A stretch of DNA of 64,000 nucleotides from Arthrobacter ramosus (GTDB lineage: Bacteria > Actinomycetota > Actinomycetes > Actinomycetales > Micrococcaceae), in the NCBI RefSeq assembly GCF_039535095.1, contig NZ_BAAAWN010000001.1, positions 3,720,001 through 3,784,000 on the forward strand, in the 5' to 3' direction. The translations under genes were made by a program, and so were the position numbers. Positions 16,678 through 25,700 of the stretch are shown piece by piece. Positions within the stretch are counted from its first letter, which is position 1. The number at the start of each line of letters is the position of its first letter. The notes below the pieces were generated by a model. That model was not told the origin of the DNA, did no database searches, and saw only the letters and a list, made by a program, of their open reading frames with translations.

Positions 16678-17621
16678 TGCTCTCCAGTGCTTCGTGACGA
16701 TTTAGCTGTGAGTGTTTGGTTCTGGGCGGGGTGACCGGACGGCGGCGGCGCGAGCCTTCGCGCGGCGAGCTGGTCGTTGGTGGCGGCCCAGCTGGCGAGG
16801 AGTGCGAACTTCTCCGCGGATTCGCTACCCTCCTCGACGCTATAGATCCCGATCCACAACCCCTTCTCCCCCGGCATCTCAAACACGTCGTAGGTAACGT
16901 CAACGACCCCCACCACCGGGTGCTTGAACAGCTTCCGGCCGGTGCGGTGCTCGTGCACGTCTCGCTCAGCCCAGTTCGAACGGAACTCCGGGCTGCGGGT
17001 GGAAAGCTCCCCGATCAAGGCGGTCAGCTCGGCGTTCAGCGGATCGCGTCCTGCTTCCATGCGAAGCATTGCTGCTGTCATCTGCCTGGCCAGCGGCCAG
17101 TCCACGTAATAGTCCTTCGCCCGCGGGTCCAGGAAGATAAACCTCGCGAGGTTGGGACTGTCGGATTCAAACTGCGGCGAGTACAGCGCCCGCCCCATGA
17201 GGTTCGAGGCGACGAGGTCATGTTGACGGTTCCACACCACGGCAGGAACACTCATGCTGTCCAAAACCCGTTGCACCGATTCGCGCACTACCGGCTTCTT
17301 CTGCCCGGTCCTAGCGGCGGCTGTCGGCGCCGTGGCGGTGCGGGCGAGTCCGAAGAGGTATTCCCGTTCGAGCTCGTTGAGTTGCAGGGCATTGGCGAGG
17401 GCGTTCAGTACATGCTCTGACGCCCCGCGGAGGTTCCCCCGCTCGAGGCGGGTGTAGTAGTCGAGGCTAACCCCTGCAAGCATGGCCACTTCTGAGCGTC
17501 GGAGGCCGGGTACGCGGCGCTGCCCGCCGAAGTCCTGCAGATCGGTCTGGGACGGGGTGATGTTGGCGCGGCGGGACATCAGAAACGCCCGCACTTCATC
17601 TTTCGAACTCATACCTTCCAC
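16674..17621 (-). CDS. XRE-family regulator with MmyB-like sensor domain
   Basis: A 315-aa transcription factor. An HTH of XRE type lies at about residues 35-75 (RVPGLRRSEVAMLAGVSLDYYTRLERG). The MmyB-like ligand domain that usually follows has VWNRQHDLVASNLMGRALY and RFIFLDPRAKDYYVDW. Such regulators often control an adjacent oxidoreductase. An alternative start is the ATG at 17612. It heads the epimerase operon and diverges from the MFS gene at 17791, so it probably regulates both from the 170-base gap. Confidence 0.85.
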   Translation of the reverse strand: MEGMSSKDEVRAFLMSRRANITPSQTDLQDFGGQRRVPGLRRSEVAMLAGVSLDYYTRLERGNLRGASEHVLNALANALQLNELEREYLFGLARTATAPTAAARTGQKKPVVRESVQRVLDSMSVPAVVWNRQHDLVASNLMGRALYSPQFESDSPNLARFIFLDPRAKDYYVDWPLARQMTAAMLRMEAGRDPLNAELTALIGELSTRSPEFRSNWAERDVHEHRTGRKLFKHPVVGVVDVTYDVFEMPGEKGLWIGIYSVEEGSESAEKFALLASWAATNDQLAARRLAPPPSGHPAQNQTLTAKSSRSTGEQ

Positions 17622-17790
17622 GGTAGGGCGTGGACCGGCAACAGTGGGAGGCCCTGCCGGGGCCCCTTTTGGACCCGGGTGAGGGGTTCTAAGGGGGCCT
17701 CTCAGTGTTCGCTTCTACTCCGATACCGTGAATTTGACCCTCCCACATCCCCAGCACGCCTAAGGCGTTGCCTTCTGTGTCCCCAAGAAA

Positions 17791-19083
17791 GTGGTGCCTC
17801 AAAGCATGTCATCAACGGATCTCAAAGCGGCCGGGTTGAAAAGCGCCGGGCGCTCACGCGGCGGACTGCCGCCGGTGGTGTTCGTTCTCACCGCCGGAAC
17901 ATTCCTGATGCAGACAACCGAGTTCTTCATCGCCGGTCTGCTACCCGAACTCGCCAGCGACCTCCGGGTCAGCGTTCCCCACGCGGGCCTCCTCATCACC
18001 ATCTTCGCCGTCGGGATGATCATCGGATCGCCGGCGATGATCATCCTGACCCTGCGCCTCCAGCGCCGGCTCACCCTGATGCTCTCGCTTCTGCTGTTCG
18101 CGGTCGGTCATGTCCTGGTCGCCGTCAGCCCGAGCTTCGAAGTCATCTTCGCGGCCCGTTTTGTCACAGCCTGTGCCACCGGCGCCTTCTGGTCCGTCGC
18201 CGTCGTGGTGGCGACCCGCGCGGCGGGCCCCGCGGCCGGATCGCGCGCGCTCGGCGTCGTCATGGGTGGAGGAAGCCTGGCGACAGTGGTTGGCGTCCCG
18301 CTCGGGGCGTTCGCGGGGCAGATCGCCGGCTGGCGGGCTCCTTTCTGGGCCTTGGCCATCCTCGCGGCAGCCGCCGCGGTGTTTATCGTCCGCTTCGTCC
18401 CGCACGAAGAGCCCACCGGGGCGACGCCGTCCCTGAGCTCGGAGTTCGCGGCGCTCCGGTCCGGACGATTGTGGCTGGCCCTGGCCTCCTGTGCCTTGAT
18501 CATGGGAGGCGTCCTGGCAACGTACAGCTATATCGCGCCCTTGTTGACGGACCGTGCCGGCGTCCCGGCTGCGATGCTGCCGTGGGTGCTGTGCTGCTTC
18601 GGCGTGGGCGCGCTCCTCGGCAACTACACGGGAGGCAGGCTCGGAGACCACCGGCCGTACGCCACCACCATCACGGCTGCCGTCGCGGCCACGCTTTTCC
18701 TGCTCGCATTGTGCGTGTTTTCCGAGCAGGCCCTGCCTGTCGTCATCCTGATCACCCTGGCAGGCTTTGCGGGGTTCGTGGTGAATCCCGTGGCGTTCGC
18801 GCTTGCGGTCAAGTTCGCCGGCAAGGCCCCGACGCTTGCGTCCGCGCTGACCACGGCCTCGTTCAACTTCGGCATTGCCGCCGGCTCGTGGGCGGCAGGC
18901 CTCGCCCTCAGCTCCGCGGCAGGCGAAACCGGGCCACCGGCAGTCGGAGCGGCGATCGCGTCTTTGACCATCGTTTCGCTCGGGGTGCTGTCAGCCAGCC
19001 AGCGCCGGGCATCGCGGGCGAACGGGACCGCTGGCCACGGGCCATCCGAGGAAACCCGCGAGTGCGTTGGCTCGTCGCTGTAA
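17791..19083 (+). CDS. MFS exporter, DHA1/AraJ-Cmx-like
   Basis: A 430-aa, 12-helix major-facilitator exporter. Helix 1 (VVFVLTAGTFLMQTTEFFIAG) with the Glu in TTEF and the segments VGMIIGSPAMIILTLRL and RFVTACATGAFWSVA are typical of the DHA1 group with chloramphenicol- or arabinose-efflux names. The loop between helices 6 and 7 is short. Start may be the ATG at 17806. Divergent from the XRE regulator. A drug or sugar efflux role is inferred; the substrate is unknown. Confidence 0.82.
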   Translation: MVPQSMSSTDLKAAGLKSAGRSRGGLPPVVFVLTAGTFLMQTTEFFIAGLLPELASDLRVSVPHAGLLITIFAVGMIIGSPAMIILTLRLQRRLTLMLSLLLFAVGHVLVAVSPSFEVIFAARFVTACATGAFWSVAVVVATRAAGPAAGSRALGVVMGGGSLATVVGVPLGAFAGQIAGWRAPFWALAILAAAAAVFIVRFVPHEEPTGATPSLSSEFAALRSGRLWLALASCALIMGGVLATYSYIAPLLTDRAGVPAAMLPWVLCCFGVGALLGNYTGGRLGDHRPYATTITAAVAATLFLLALCVFSEQALPVVILITLAGFAGFVVNPVAFALAVKFAGKAPTLASALTTASFNFGIAAGSWAAGLALSSAAGETGPPAVGAAIASLTIVSLGVLSASQRRASRANGTAGHGPSEETRECVGSSL

Positions 19084-19095
19084 TCCTGGAACCGT

Positions 19096-19347
19096 TCAGA
19101 ATGTGGACGTGTGGACCTCGATGAGCCCGCTCGCTGCAATTTCCCGGAGTTTGTAGATCCCACGGGCCACGGCGTCCTTGTCGTGGAAGGGGCCGGACAC
19201 CGCGAGCTCCCTGCCGAACTCGTCAACCAGCCTTACCCTGCAGCTGCCTCCGTTGGCGAGCCCGGGTTCGGCCAGCGCATGAGGCGCGAGCTCGACGCCT
19301 TCATTGCCGCCGCCGCGATCGAAAGCCGCGAACCCGCGCTCGTTCAT
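19096..19347 (-). CDS. DUF1508-like protein, copy 2 with a replaced N-terminus
   Basis: From NGGSCRVRLVDEFGRELAV to the end (EVHTSTF), this 83-aa frame matches copy 1 at 10398-10586 nearly residue for residue. The homology stops abruptly at NGG: the expected FEVFTD start is absent and an unrelated 36-residue leader takes its place. It is probably a truncated, non-functional copy or a small chimera. Confidence 0.5.
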   Translation of the reverse strand: MNERGFAAFDRGGGNEGVELAPHALAEPGLANGGSCRVRLVDEFGRELAVSGPFHDKDAVARGIYKLREIAASGLIEVHTSTF

Positions 19348-19371
19348 GAAATGATCGAGTGGCTGCTACTC

Positions 19372-19587
19372 CTAAGGTGCCCGTCTTCTGAGCACAATGA
19401 GCCAAGTAATGGATCCGGCAACCACCAGGATGCTCCCCAGCCAGATGGCCTCCTGCAGTGGTGGGGTGGCCTCTGTCAGATTGGCAGCGTCAATCTCAAA
19501 TGTCCGCACTGTCCACATCACGGATACGACGGAAAAGACTACAAGACCAAGCGCACCAATGATGATGGGGGCTGTTCGGTTACTCAT
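19372..19587 (-). CDS. Small two-helix membrane protein
   Basis: A 71-aa protein: TM1 PIIIGALGLVVFSVVSVMW, an acidic/amphipathic loop, TM2 IWLGSILVVAGSITWLIVL and a basic end (RRRAP). Inside-positive ends and codon use support a real gene. Function unknown. Confidence 0.5.
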   Translation of the reverse strand: MSNRTAPIIIGALGLVVFSVVSVMWTVRTFEIDAANLTEATPPLQEAIWLGSILVVAGSITWLIVLRRRAP

Positions 19588-19605
19588 TTCGTCCTTACTT
19601 CCGTA

Positions 19606-19803
19606 CTACCAATTGCACCGGTACCTGATGAAGTCGACCGGGTTGGTCACAACTCGGCGCCAACCCTCCAGATCCCAGGTATTGTTGGGTGGCGGCTCGA
19701 AGAAGATCATGAACTTTCCTAAGGCATGGCAGACCCACTGCTGATGGAGGATAGCCTGATTCACCCGGTTACGGGTCTTGGTCTTCAGCTCGTCCCAATC
19801 ACT
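19606..19803 (-). pseudogene. C-terminal fragment of a DUF2599-like protein
   Basis: A 65-residue frame with no start codon, preceded by an in-frame stop. It contains WDELKTKTRNRVNQAIL, QQWVCHALG, TWDLEGWRRVV and a terminal RYRCNW. The order of a CH pair, W-(D/N)-L-E-x-W-R and C-N near the end is the DUF2599 pattern of secreted actinobacterial proteins. The 5' part is missing. It lies just inside the right repeat array. Confidence 0.45.
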
Positions 19804-19874
19804 TCATTTCAGCAATTGGGTGGCACAAGGGCCGCCCAGTTCGCCGTAAAAAGGCTATGGCTGGATTTGCCATC

Positions 19875-19968
19875 TAAGTGGTGAGACAGCGAAAAATACG
19901 TGCAAAAACGGCCAATCTACGTGTAATAAAGGCGCCATCTACGTGTCACAAAAGGAGCGTCTACGTGT
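19875..19968 (-). repeat. Array of five degenerate 21-22-bp repeats, right side
   Basis: TAAGTG at 19875, TACGTG at 19897, 19918, 19940 and 19962, spaced 22, 21, 22 and 22 bases. The last three read ATCTACGTGT, ATCTACGTGT and GTCTACGTGT. This is the opposite orientation to the array at 13935-14028, and the strongest copies are outermost on both sides. Confidence 0.68.
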
Positions 19969-19976
19969 TCAAGACC

Positions 19977-19991
19977 GAAACACGTAGACGG
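19977..19991 (+). repeat. Extra inverted repeat copy abutting the right array
   Basis: GAAACACGTAGACGG lies 8 bases beyond the last copy of the array in the opposite orientation, giving GTGTTC-AAGACC-GAAACAC. This looks like the end of one element facing the end of another across 6 bases. Confidence 0.5.
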
Positions 19992-20109
19992 CTTCCCATC
20001 CCGCTGCAGCTAGCATCGTCACCGCTCGAATGGCGCGTTTCTATCGCTGCCGATCGAAAGCTACGCCCGCACCCAGAAGGTACGCCACAGTCAGCGTTTC
20101 CGGTCTCAC

Positions 20110-20672
20110 ACCACCGGAAGCAACCAGCTGATACTTGCCTTCATCAGCTCTGACGGTCCCGGCAGCGGAGGGAGCGCATCCATACGATCAGTCAGCGGCG
20201 CCGGCCTGTCCTGGACGCTCCGCCAGCGCACTAATACCCAGGCCGGCACAGCCGAAATATGGCAGGCAGTGGCACCTGGCCCGCTCACCAACGCCACCAT
20301 TACGGCAACTCAAAACTCGGGCTCGTGGCAGTCAGCCATGACCGTGGTGGCGTTCAACAACGCCGACACCGCCCAAGGTGCCACAGCCGGAGGCTGCGCC
20401 GCCACCGGAGCGCCAAGCGCCAGCCTCGCCACCACCTGCGCTGGCTCATGGGTTTGCGGAGTTGGAACTGACTGGAACGCTCCGCTGGCCCGAACCGTCG
20501 GGGCGGCCCAGACCCTGGTTGACCAATACTTCCCCCGGCCGGCGATACCTATTGGCTGCAGCGCCAAATCGGCCCAACAACCACCAGCGGCACCGTAGTG
20601 ACCTTCTACGACACCTCCCCCACCACTGATCGCTGGGATCTGGCTCTCATCGAAATCCTGACCGCCCCATAG
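20110..20672 (+). pseudogene. Secreted beta-sandwich (Ig-like) protein remnant, frameshifted
   Basis: Two frames together encode the pattern of large actinobacterial surface proteins: NQLILAFISSDGPGSGG, LSWTLRQRTNTQAGTAEIWQ, SAMTVVAFNNADTAQGA, VCGVGTDWNAPLART, QTLVDQYFP. After a one-base shift near 20535 they continue AGDTYWLQRQIGPTTTSG, VTFYDTSPTTDRWDLALIEI and a stop at 20670. The N-terminal part with the signal peptide is missing. Degraded gene, probably non-functional. Confidence 0.55.
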
Positions 20673-20901
20673 GCTCTCGAGATTTGCCCAATGACGGCTT
20701 GAGTATTTCCGTTCGAGAAAGCTCGTCTCGGTGGGCAAACAGGGAGTTGACTGGCGTTTTCAGGGATCTCGCCTGAAATGTCCGACCCCGATCCTAACGT
20801 GAATACAGCAGGCTGCCGAGAGTAAGAGCAGGGGTAATTTCAACGCTTTCGCACTCGCGGCCCTGCATTGTCTCCGAATCGCTCAACCCGAAGGACCTAT
20901 C

Positions 20902-21495
20902 ATGACCGAACCACTCGGACCGTACGCCCAGCCGGCACCGGCCGCCCCCGCGCCCTCGAAGGGCAGCGGCTTCGGCACCGCCGCCCTCGTGCTGGGTATT
21001 CTTGCCATCGTCTTCTCGATCATCCCGATCGTCGGCTTCGTTGCCTTTCTGCTCGGCCCACTTGCCATCATCTTCGGTGTCATTGGGTTGACCCGTAAGT
21101 TCTCCAAGAAGGGAACCTCTGCTGCCGGACTTATTTTGGGCGTTCTGTCCGTGATCGTCGCAATCATCGTCACTGCCATCATCGGCGCTGCGGCTCAGAG
21201 CGTCAGCGACTCGGTGAACAAGGAACACAAGATCGAGTACGTCGTCACAGTTAGCGGCAAGGCTCATGTCTCCTACTGGACCGATGGAGGCACCTCCAAC
21301 GAAGACATTACGGCGAACTGGAAGAAGGATGTCACCGCCAAGGGCTTCAACCTGAGCTCTTTGATCGTCACCGGTGATTACACGAGCCCGACCAATGTCA
21401 CCTGCGAAATCCTGGTCGACGGTCAGAGCGTGTCAAAGAACAGCGGCTCTGGAACCACTGCCATGGCGAGCTGCACCGGCAGCAGCTCCAAGTAG
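20902..21495 (+). CDS. DUF4190 membrane protein with MmpS-like C-terminus, copy 1
   Basis: A 197-aa protein. After a Pro/Ala-rich cytoplasmic start come two transmembrane helices of the DUF4190 module (TAALVLGILAIVFSIIPIVG with FLLGPLAIIFGVIGL; AGLILGVLSVIVAIIVTAII). An exported beta domain follows (IEYVVTVSGKAHVSYWTDGG, VTCEILVDGQSVSKN) that resembles MmpS accessory proteins. A paralogue with the same architecture lies at 40707-41333. Anchored outside the membrane; role unknown. A terminator follows. Confidence 0.72.
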   Translation: MTEPLGPYAQPAPAAPAPSKGSGFGTAALVLGILAIVFSIIPIVGFVAFLLGPLAIIFGVIGLTRKFSKKGTSAAGLILGVLSVIVAIIVTAIIGAAAQSVSDSVNKEHKIEYVVTVSGKAHVSYWTDGGTSNEDITANWKKDVTAKGFNLSSLIVTGDYTSPTNVTCEILVDGQSVSKNSGSGTTAMASCTGSSSK

Positions 21496-21512
21496 GAGCA
21501 GCTCCAACGCGG

Positions 21513-21554
21513 GATCCGGCGCTTCGTCTGGCTGGCGTCAGGAAGCGCCGGATC
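21513..21554 (+). terminator. Intrinsic terminator after the first DUF4190 gene
   Basis: Perfect 13-bp stem (GATCCGGCGCTTC and complement), 16-base loop, then CTCCGTATTTT. It starts 17 bases after the stop codon. Confidence 0.75.
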
Positions 21555-21596
21555 TCCGTATTTTGCACTGATTCAACGAATCATGAATGGGGATGA

Positions 21597-22343
21597 ATGA
21601 TCATGAACACAACATCTGAACCGGGCCCTGGTCCCGAAGAACCTGAACCAGCCGTGGCACCGGAAATGCCGACGCGGCCGCCGCAGGTCGGCACCCCATC
21701 AGAGCACACGACGCCGGCCGGTCGCGAAAGGGTTTTCTCTCCGGGAGGGTTCAAACAGATTCCTCTGTGGGCCCGCATCGTGGTGCCCGCAACCCTAATC
21801 GCCGGTCTAATCGGAGGAGCAGCACTCGGTTTCGCCGTCCGGCCGGCCGTCAGCTCGACGAAAGAATACGCGGCACTGAACGACGAGCTGACCGCCAAAA
21901 TCACGAGCGGAGACGAAACCATCAGCAAGCTTCGCGCCGCGGCGTCGGACAAGGACGCCCAGATCAGTACTCTGCAGGCAGCAGCCGACGGCGTGAAGAC
22001 TCTACAGCAACAGTTGGCCGACAAGGAGAAGACCTTAGCTGGCAAAGAAGCAAACTTGGCCTCCCGTGAACAGAAGCTCAGCGATGCGCAGAAGCAGGTG
22101 GCCGCCAGCCAGATCAAGAGCGGTCTTCATGTTGTTGGCGGGGACGTGCAGCCAGGCACGTACACAACGACAGGACCGGACGGAACCAACTCAGTCGGCT
22201 GCTACTACGCGTGGAAAACGGGCACTGGCAGCGACGCCAGCATTAAAGACAACAACATCGTCAAGGGTGCGGCCACTGTAACCCTCGCAAATGGCGAGGT
22301 GTTCGAATCGACCAGCTGCACCGCTTGGACAAAGATCGGATAG
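21597..22343 (+). CDS. Membrane protein with coiled coil and exported C-terminal domain
   Basis: A 248-aa protein. A Pro/Glu-rich cytoplasmic N-terminus (residues 1-55) leads to one transmembrane helix (ARIVVPATLIAGLIGGAALGF). A heptad coiled coil follows (about 85-175, LQQQLADKEKTLAGKEANLA), then a small globular end (GLHVVGGDVQPGTYTTTGPD, CYYAWKTGTG) with a cysteine pair. It resembles actinobacterial proteins of unknown function. GGGG at 21589 precedes the ATGs at 21597 and 21603; either may start. Confidence 0.6.
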   Translation: MIMNTTSEPGPGPEEPEPAVAPEMPTRPPQVGTPSEHTTPAGRERVFSPGGFKQIPLWARIVVPATLIAGLIGGAALGFAVRPAVSSTKEYAALNDELTAKITSGDETISKLRAAASDKDAQISTLQAAADGVKTLQQQLADKEKTLAGKEANLASREQKLSDAQKQVAASQIKSGLHVVGGDVQPGTYTTTGPDGTNSVGCYYAWKTGTGSDASIKDNNIVKGAATVTLANGEVFESTSCTAWTKIG

Positions 22344-22361
22344 AACGGCGGTGGAGGGTGC

Positions 22362-22378
22362 GGGCCGGTCTTCGGCCC
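22362..22378 (+). terminator. Short GC hairpin after the coiled-coil gene
   Basis: GGGCCG-GTCTT-CGGCCC, 18 bases after the stop. No T-tract, so a weak terminator at best. Confidence 0.4.
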
Positions 22379-22780
22379 CCCCACTCTTGCTGGCGGAGTC
22401 AGCGCCAAAATAGACGCCGCCGAACCTCGTCAAGGTCCTCTCATAAGCCGTGATGCAGTGCGGCGCCAGAAAGCGATGAGGCAATCCAGTGAACCCGCGC
22501 CTCCCAACGGATCGTCTTGAAGACGGCAGCCAGATGCTCGCCGTGTGGAGCGCTTCACTGGCCTCGAGTACTAAATCCGCCGACTTCTGCACCCTCGCAA
22601 GAGCGTTTGCGGATACTGAGACACATCAAGCGGAAACTCAACGTTGTAAACGCCCGCGCCGAACGGCGAAGCGACTTCCGTTTGCGGGACACTTCAGGCA
22701 CCGCCATTCGGTGAGCCTAATAGTCGCTCCCGGAAGCTAGGCTCACGAGGAAAGACACAAAGCGCACTTTGAGGATTGCA
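22379..22780. other. Intergenic leader of the helicase-sigma gene
   Basis: About 400 bases with no supported gene. It contains the inverted repeat at 22711-22746 and the GAGGA ribosome-binding site at 22771-22775. Confidence 0.5.
22711..22746. promoter_or_regulatory. Inverted repeat upstream of the helicase-sigma gene
   Basis: Perfect 9-bp arms GTGAGCCTA and TAGGCTCAC separated by 18 bases, ending 34 bases before the ATG at 22781. Placement fits an operator or a 5'-leader hairpin for self-regulation of the fusion gene. The regulator is unknown. Confidence 0.45.
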
Positions 22781-25700
22781 ATGGGGCAAAATTTCATAAG
22801 CCGGGCCATATCCCGGCTTAAACTGGGTCGACGGGTCGATGCCGACGAGCAGGCCAGCCCGGTTGATTTGGCGACGTCATCGCCAACCGTCGCCAATACT
22901 GACACGCTCATTGCAGACGCTTCCAATCATCCGAGCGCCCCTTTGATGCGTGCTTCGGACCAGATTGCCCGGCAGGAGCGGAACCACGCAGAAATCGCCG
23001 CGGTGGCCGAGATCGCACACCGGCTTAGCAACGAAGCTCCTACCAGCACGATTGAGCAACACTTCCAAGTCGAGCCGACCCAATATTTCGTAATTCCCAA
23101 GGGGCCAGGCCCTACCGTTCCAGAGCCACTCCGCCCGACCACGGTCTCCAATCGGGATGGATCGGGACCAGTCGCCGCGCTATGGAATGGCACCGCGCAA
23201 GCGCTTGAATCCGCCGCCTCTTATGCCTGGCAACAAGAAGCACTGGACGCATGGCACCAGCATGGACGCCGTGGAATTGTGGAAATAGTCTCAGGGGCAG
23301 ACAAGGTCGGACTCGGAATAATGGCCACCGCAGAAGCAGTTCGACAGGGCCTCAAAGTCCTAGTTCTGATTCCTAGCTCCCACCTTCAAACTCGATGGCT
23401 CGAGGATTTGAACGTGCATTTGCCGAACGTGAGGACAGGTGGTCTCGAGTCGCTCGATAGCCTCGATGTGCTTGTGGCTACTGCGCACTCGAGTATCGTG
23501 CGAAAGTTCGTGACGGGTCAGCAAGTGGGCTTGATTATCGCCGACGAATGCGACACCTACGCTGAATCAGCGTGGGCGACGGCAGTACAGGCCGGAGAAC
23601 GTAATTGGCGTCTCGGCCTAACGGCTGTGTTTGAGCGGTCGGAAGCTCCCTATCAGCAGCAGCTGGAGCGTTTCTGCGGCGGCGTCGTGTATTCGCTCTT
23701 GTACGACCGGGCTTTGAAAGACGGCGTCATTGCTCCGTTCGACGTTGCCCTTGTGGGAGTGGACCTAGCAGTCTCGGAGACGCAGCGATACAACAAGCTT
23801 TCAGACGACATGCTGGAGGTCGCTCGTTACCTTGAGCGCTACGCCGATGTGCCAGGTGAACCTTCTTCTGCGTTCATGGCTCGAGTGGCCTCTCTGGCCG
23901 CTGAAACGGAATCACGACCGGTGACGGTTCTTGCCCGCAAATATATGAACTCGATCTCATCCCGCCTTGCACTGCTCACCCAGATAAATACCAAGCATGA
24001 GGCCCTCACCTTTCTCAACTGCATGATCACTGAATCCTCTGAAGCGCCTGCATTCACGCAGGCTCAGGAATCTGCACTAGCGGAACAGAGTGCATTGCGC
24101 GGTGTCCAAGACCAGGCTGATGCTTCATTTGGTGAGCAAGGAGAGGGCCGTCTGCTGCAGAATTCAAGCAGTCTTCGAACCGGGGCGACACAAGTCTTTC
24201 CTGTTCTTGGACGCGTCGAGGAGGGCACCGACGTACTAGGGGTAGATCTGAGCATCCTCTTGTCGGCGGGCCGCAGTCACAAACAAGTGGTTCAGCGACT
24301 CGGGCTCCTGACCCGAAAGAAAGTCGACGGTCGCCACCGACGGCTCGCCGTTTTGTACGCCAAAGGCACAATTGAGGACCCTAGCTTGGCTGTGGACGAG
24401 TCCCTAGGTCGCCTTCTCCAGCATGCACGACGAGTGGCTTACTTCGACTTCGGAACCGACATCGACCGTCTGGAGGAGTTCCTTGACCACCCATCCGCCC
24501 CCTCCCGTGCCATCCACAGTTTGCCTAAAAGGAACCGTTCAGGCGGAGGTGACAAACCGGCGGAGACGAGCGACAAGGGCCCCTCCATTGTTGGGGCCGA
24601 GAAAGCTGTCGAAGACGCGTCTACGGCATCTCTAGCCGCCAATCCTGAACCCATGAAGCGCCGGCCCAAGCCTGGTGCCAGTGCCGCAGCAGAAGCCGCT
24701 GACAAGCCCCGGCCGTCCGATGACATTGACGTTGAGCTGGACAGAGACCTTGACGACTTGGCTCCAGATCCGTCCTGGCTGAGGGAAGAAGAATCCGCTA
24801 GCAAGACGGGCGCCGCCTCCACCGGCTCCGGCTTCGTGTACTCCGGCGCGGAGGAATACGAGGCCCCGGCCAAGCTGGCGCTGTCTGCCGGCGCCACGGC
24901 CGACCCCGTCAAGGACTATCTGAAGCAGATCGGCAAGGTTGCCCTGCTGAATGCGGAGCAGGAAGTCGACCTTGCACTCCGCATTGAAGCCGGCCTCTTC
25001 GCCGAAGAGAAGATCAACGCCGACGACGGTTCCATGGACCCGAAGCTCAAGCGTGAGCTCGAGTTCATCATCCACGACGGTAAGAGGGCCAAGAACCACC
25101 TCCTCGAGGCCAACCTGCGCCTCGTGGTCTCCCTGGCCAAGCGCTACACCGGCCGCGGCATGCTGTTCCTGGACCTCATCCAGGAAGGCAACCTGGGCTT
25201 GATCCGTGCAGTGGAGAAGTTCGACTACACGAAGGGCTTCAAGTTCTCCACCTACGCCACCTGGTGGATCCGCCAGGCCATCACCCGCGCCATGGCTGAC
25301 CAGGCCCGGACCATCCGCATCCCGGTGCACATGGTGGAAGTCATCAACAAGCTGGCACACGTCCAGCGCCAAATGCTGCAGGACCTCGGGCGCGAACCCA
25401 CGCCTGAGGAACTGGCCCTCGAATTGGACATGACCCCCGAGAAGGTTGTTGAAGTCCAGAAGTACGGCCGCGAGCCCATCTCGCTCGATCTCGAGGTACC
25501 AGATGGGAACGGGCACCTGCAACCTCTTGGGCACCTGATCGAAGACTCCGATGCCGTCTCGAACATTGATGCCGTGAGCTTCACGCTCTTAAAGGAAATC
25601 CTCCACTCGATGCTGGACACGCTATCCGCTCGCGAAGCCGGCGTAGTAGCTTTGCGCTTCGGTCTGACCAACGGACAGCCGCAGACCTTGGAGGAAATCG

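Noticed and set aside
17679..19124. 481-codon forward frame over the MFS gene
   Set aside because: It is out of frame with the clear 12-helix MFS protein and reads as Arg-rich sequence.
22191..22592. 133-codon minus-strand frame in the leader of the helicase-sigma gene
   Set aside because: It overlaps the end of the coiled-coil gene and its terminator in antisense and has no protein-like motif.
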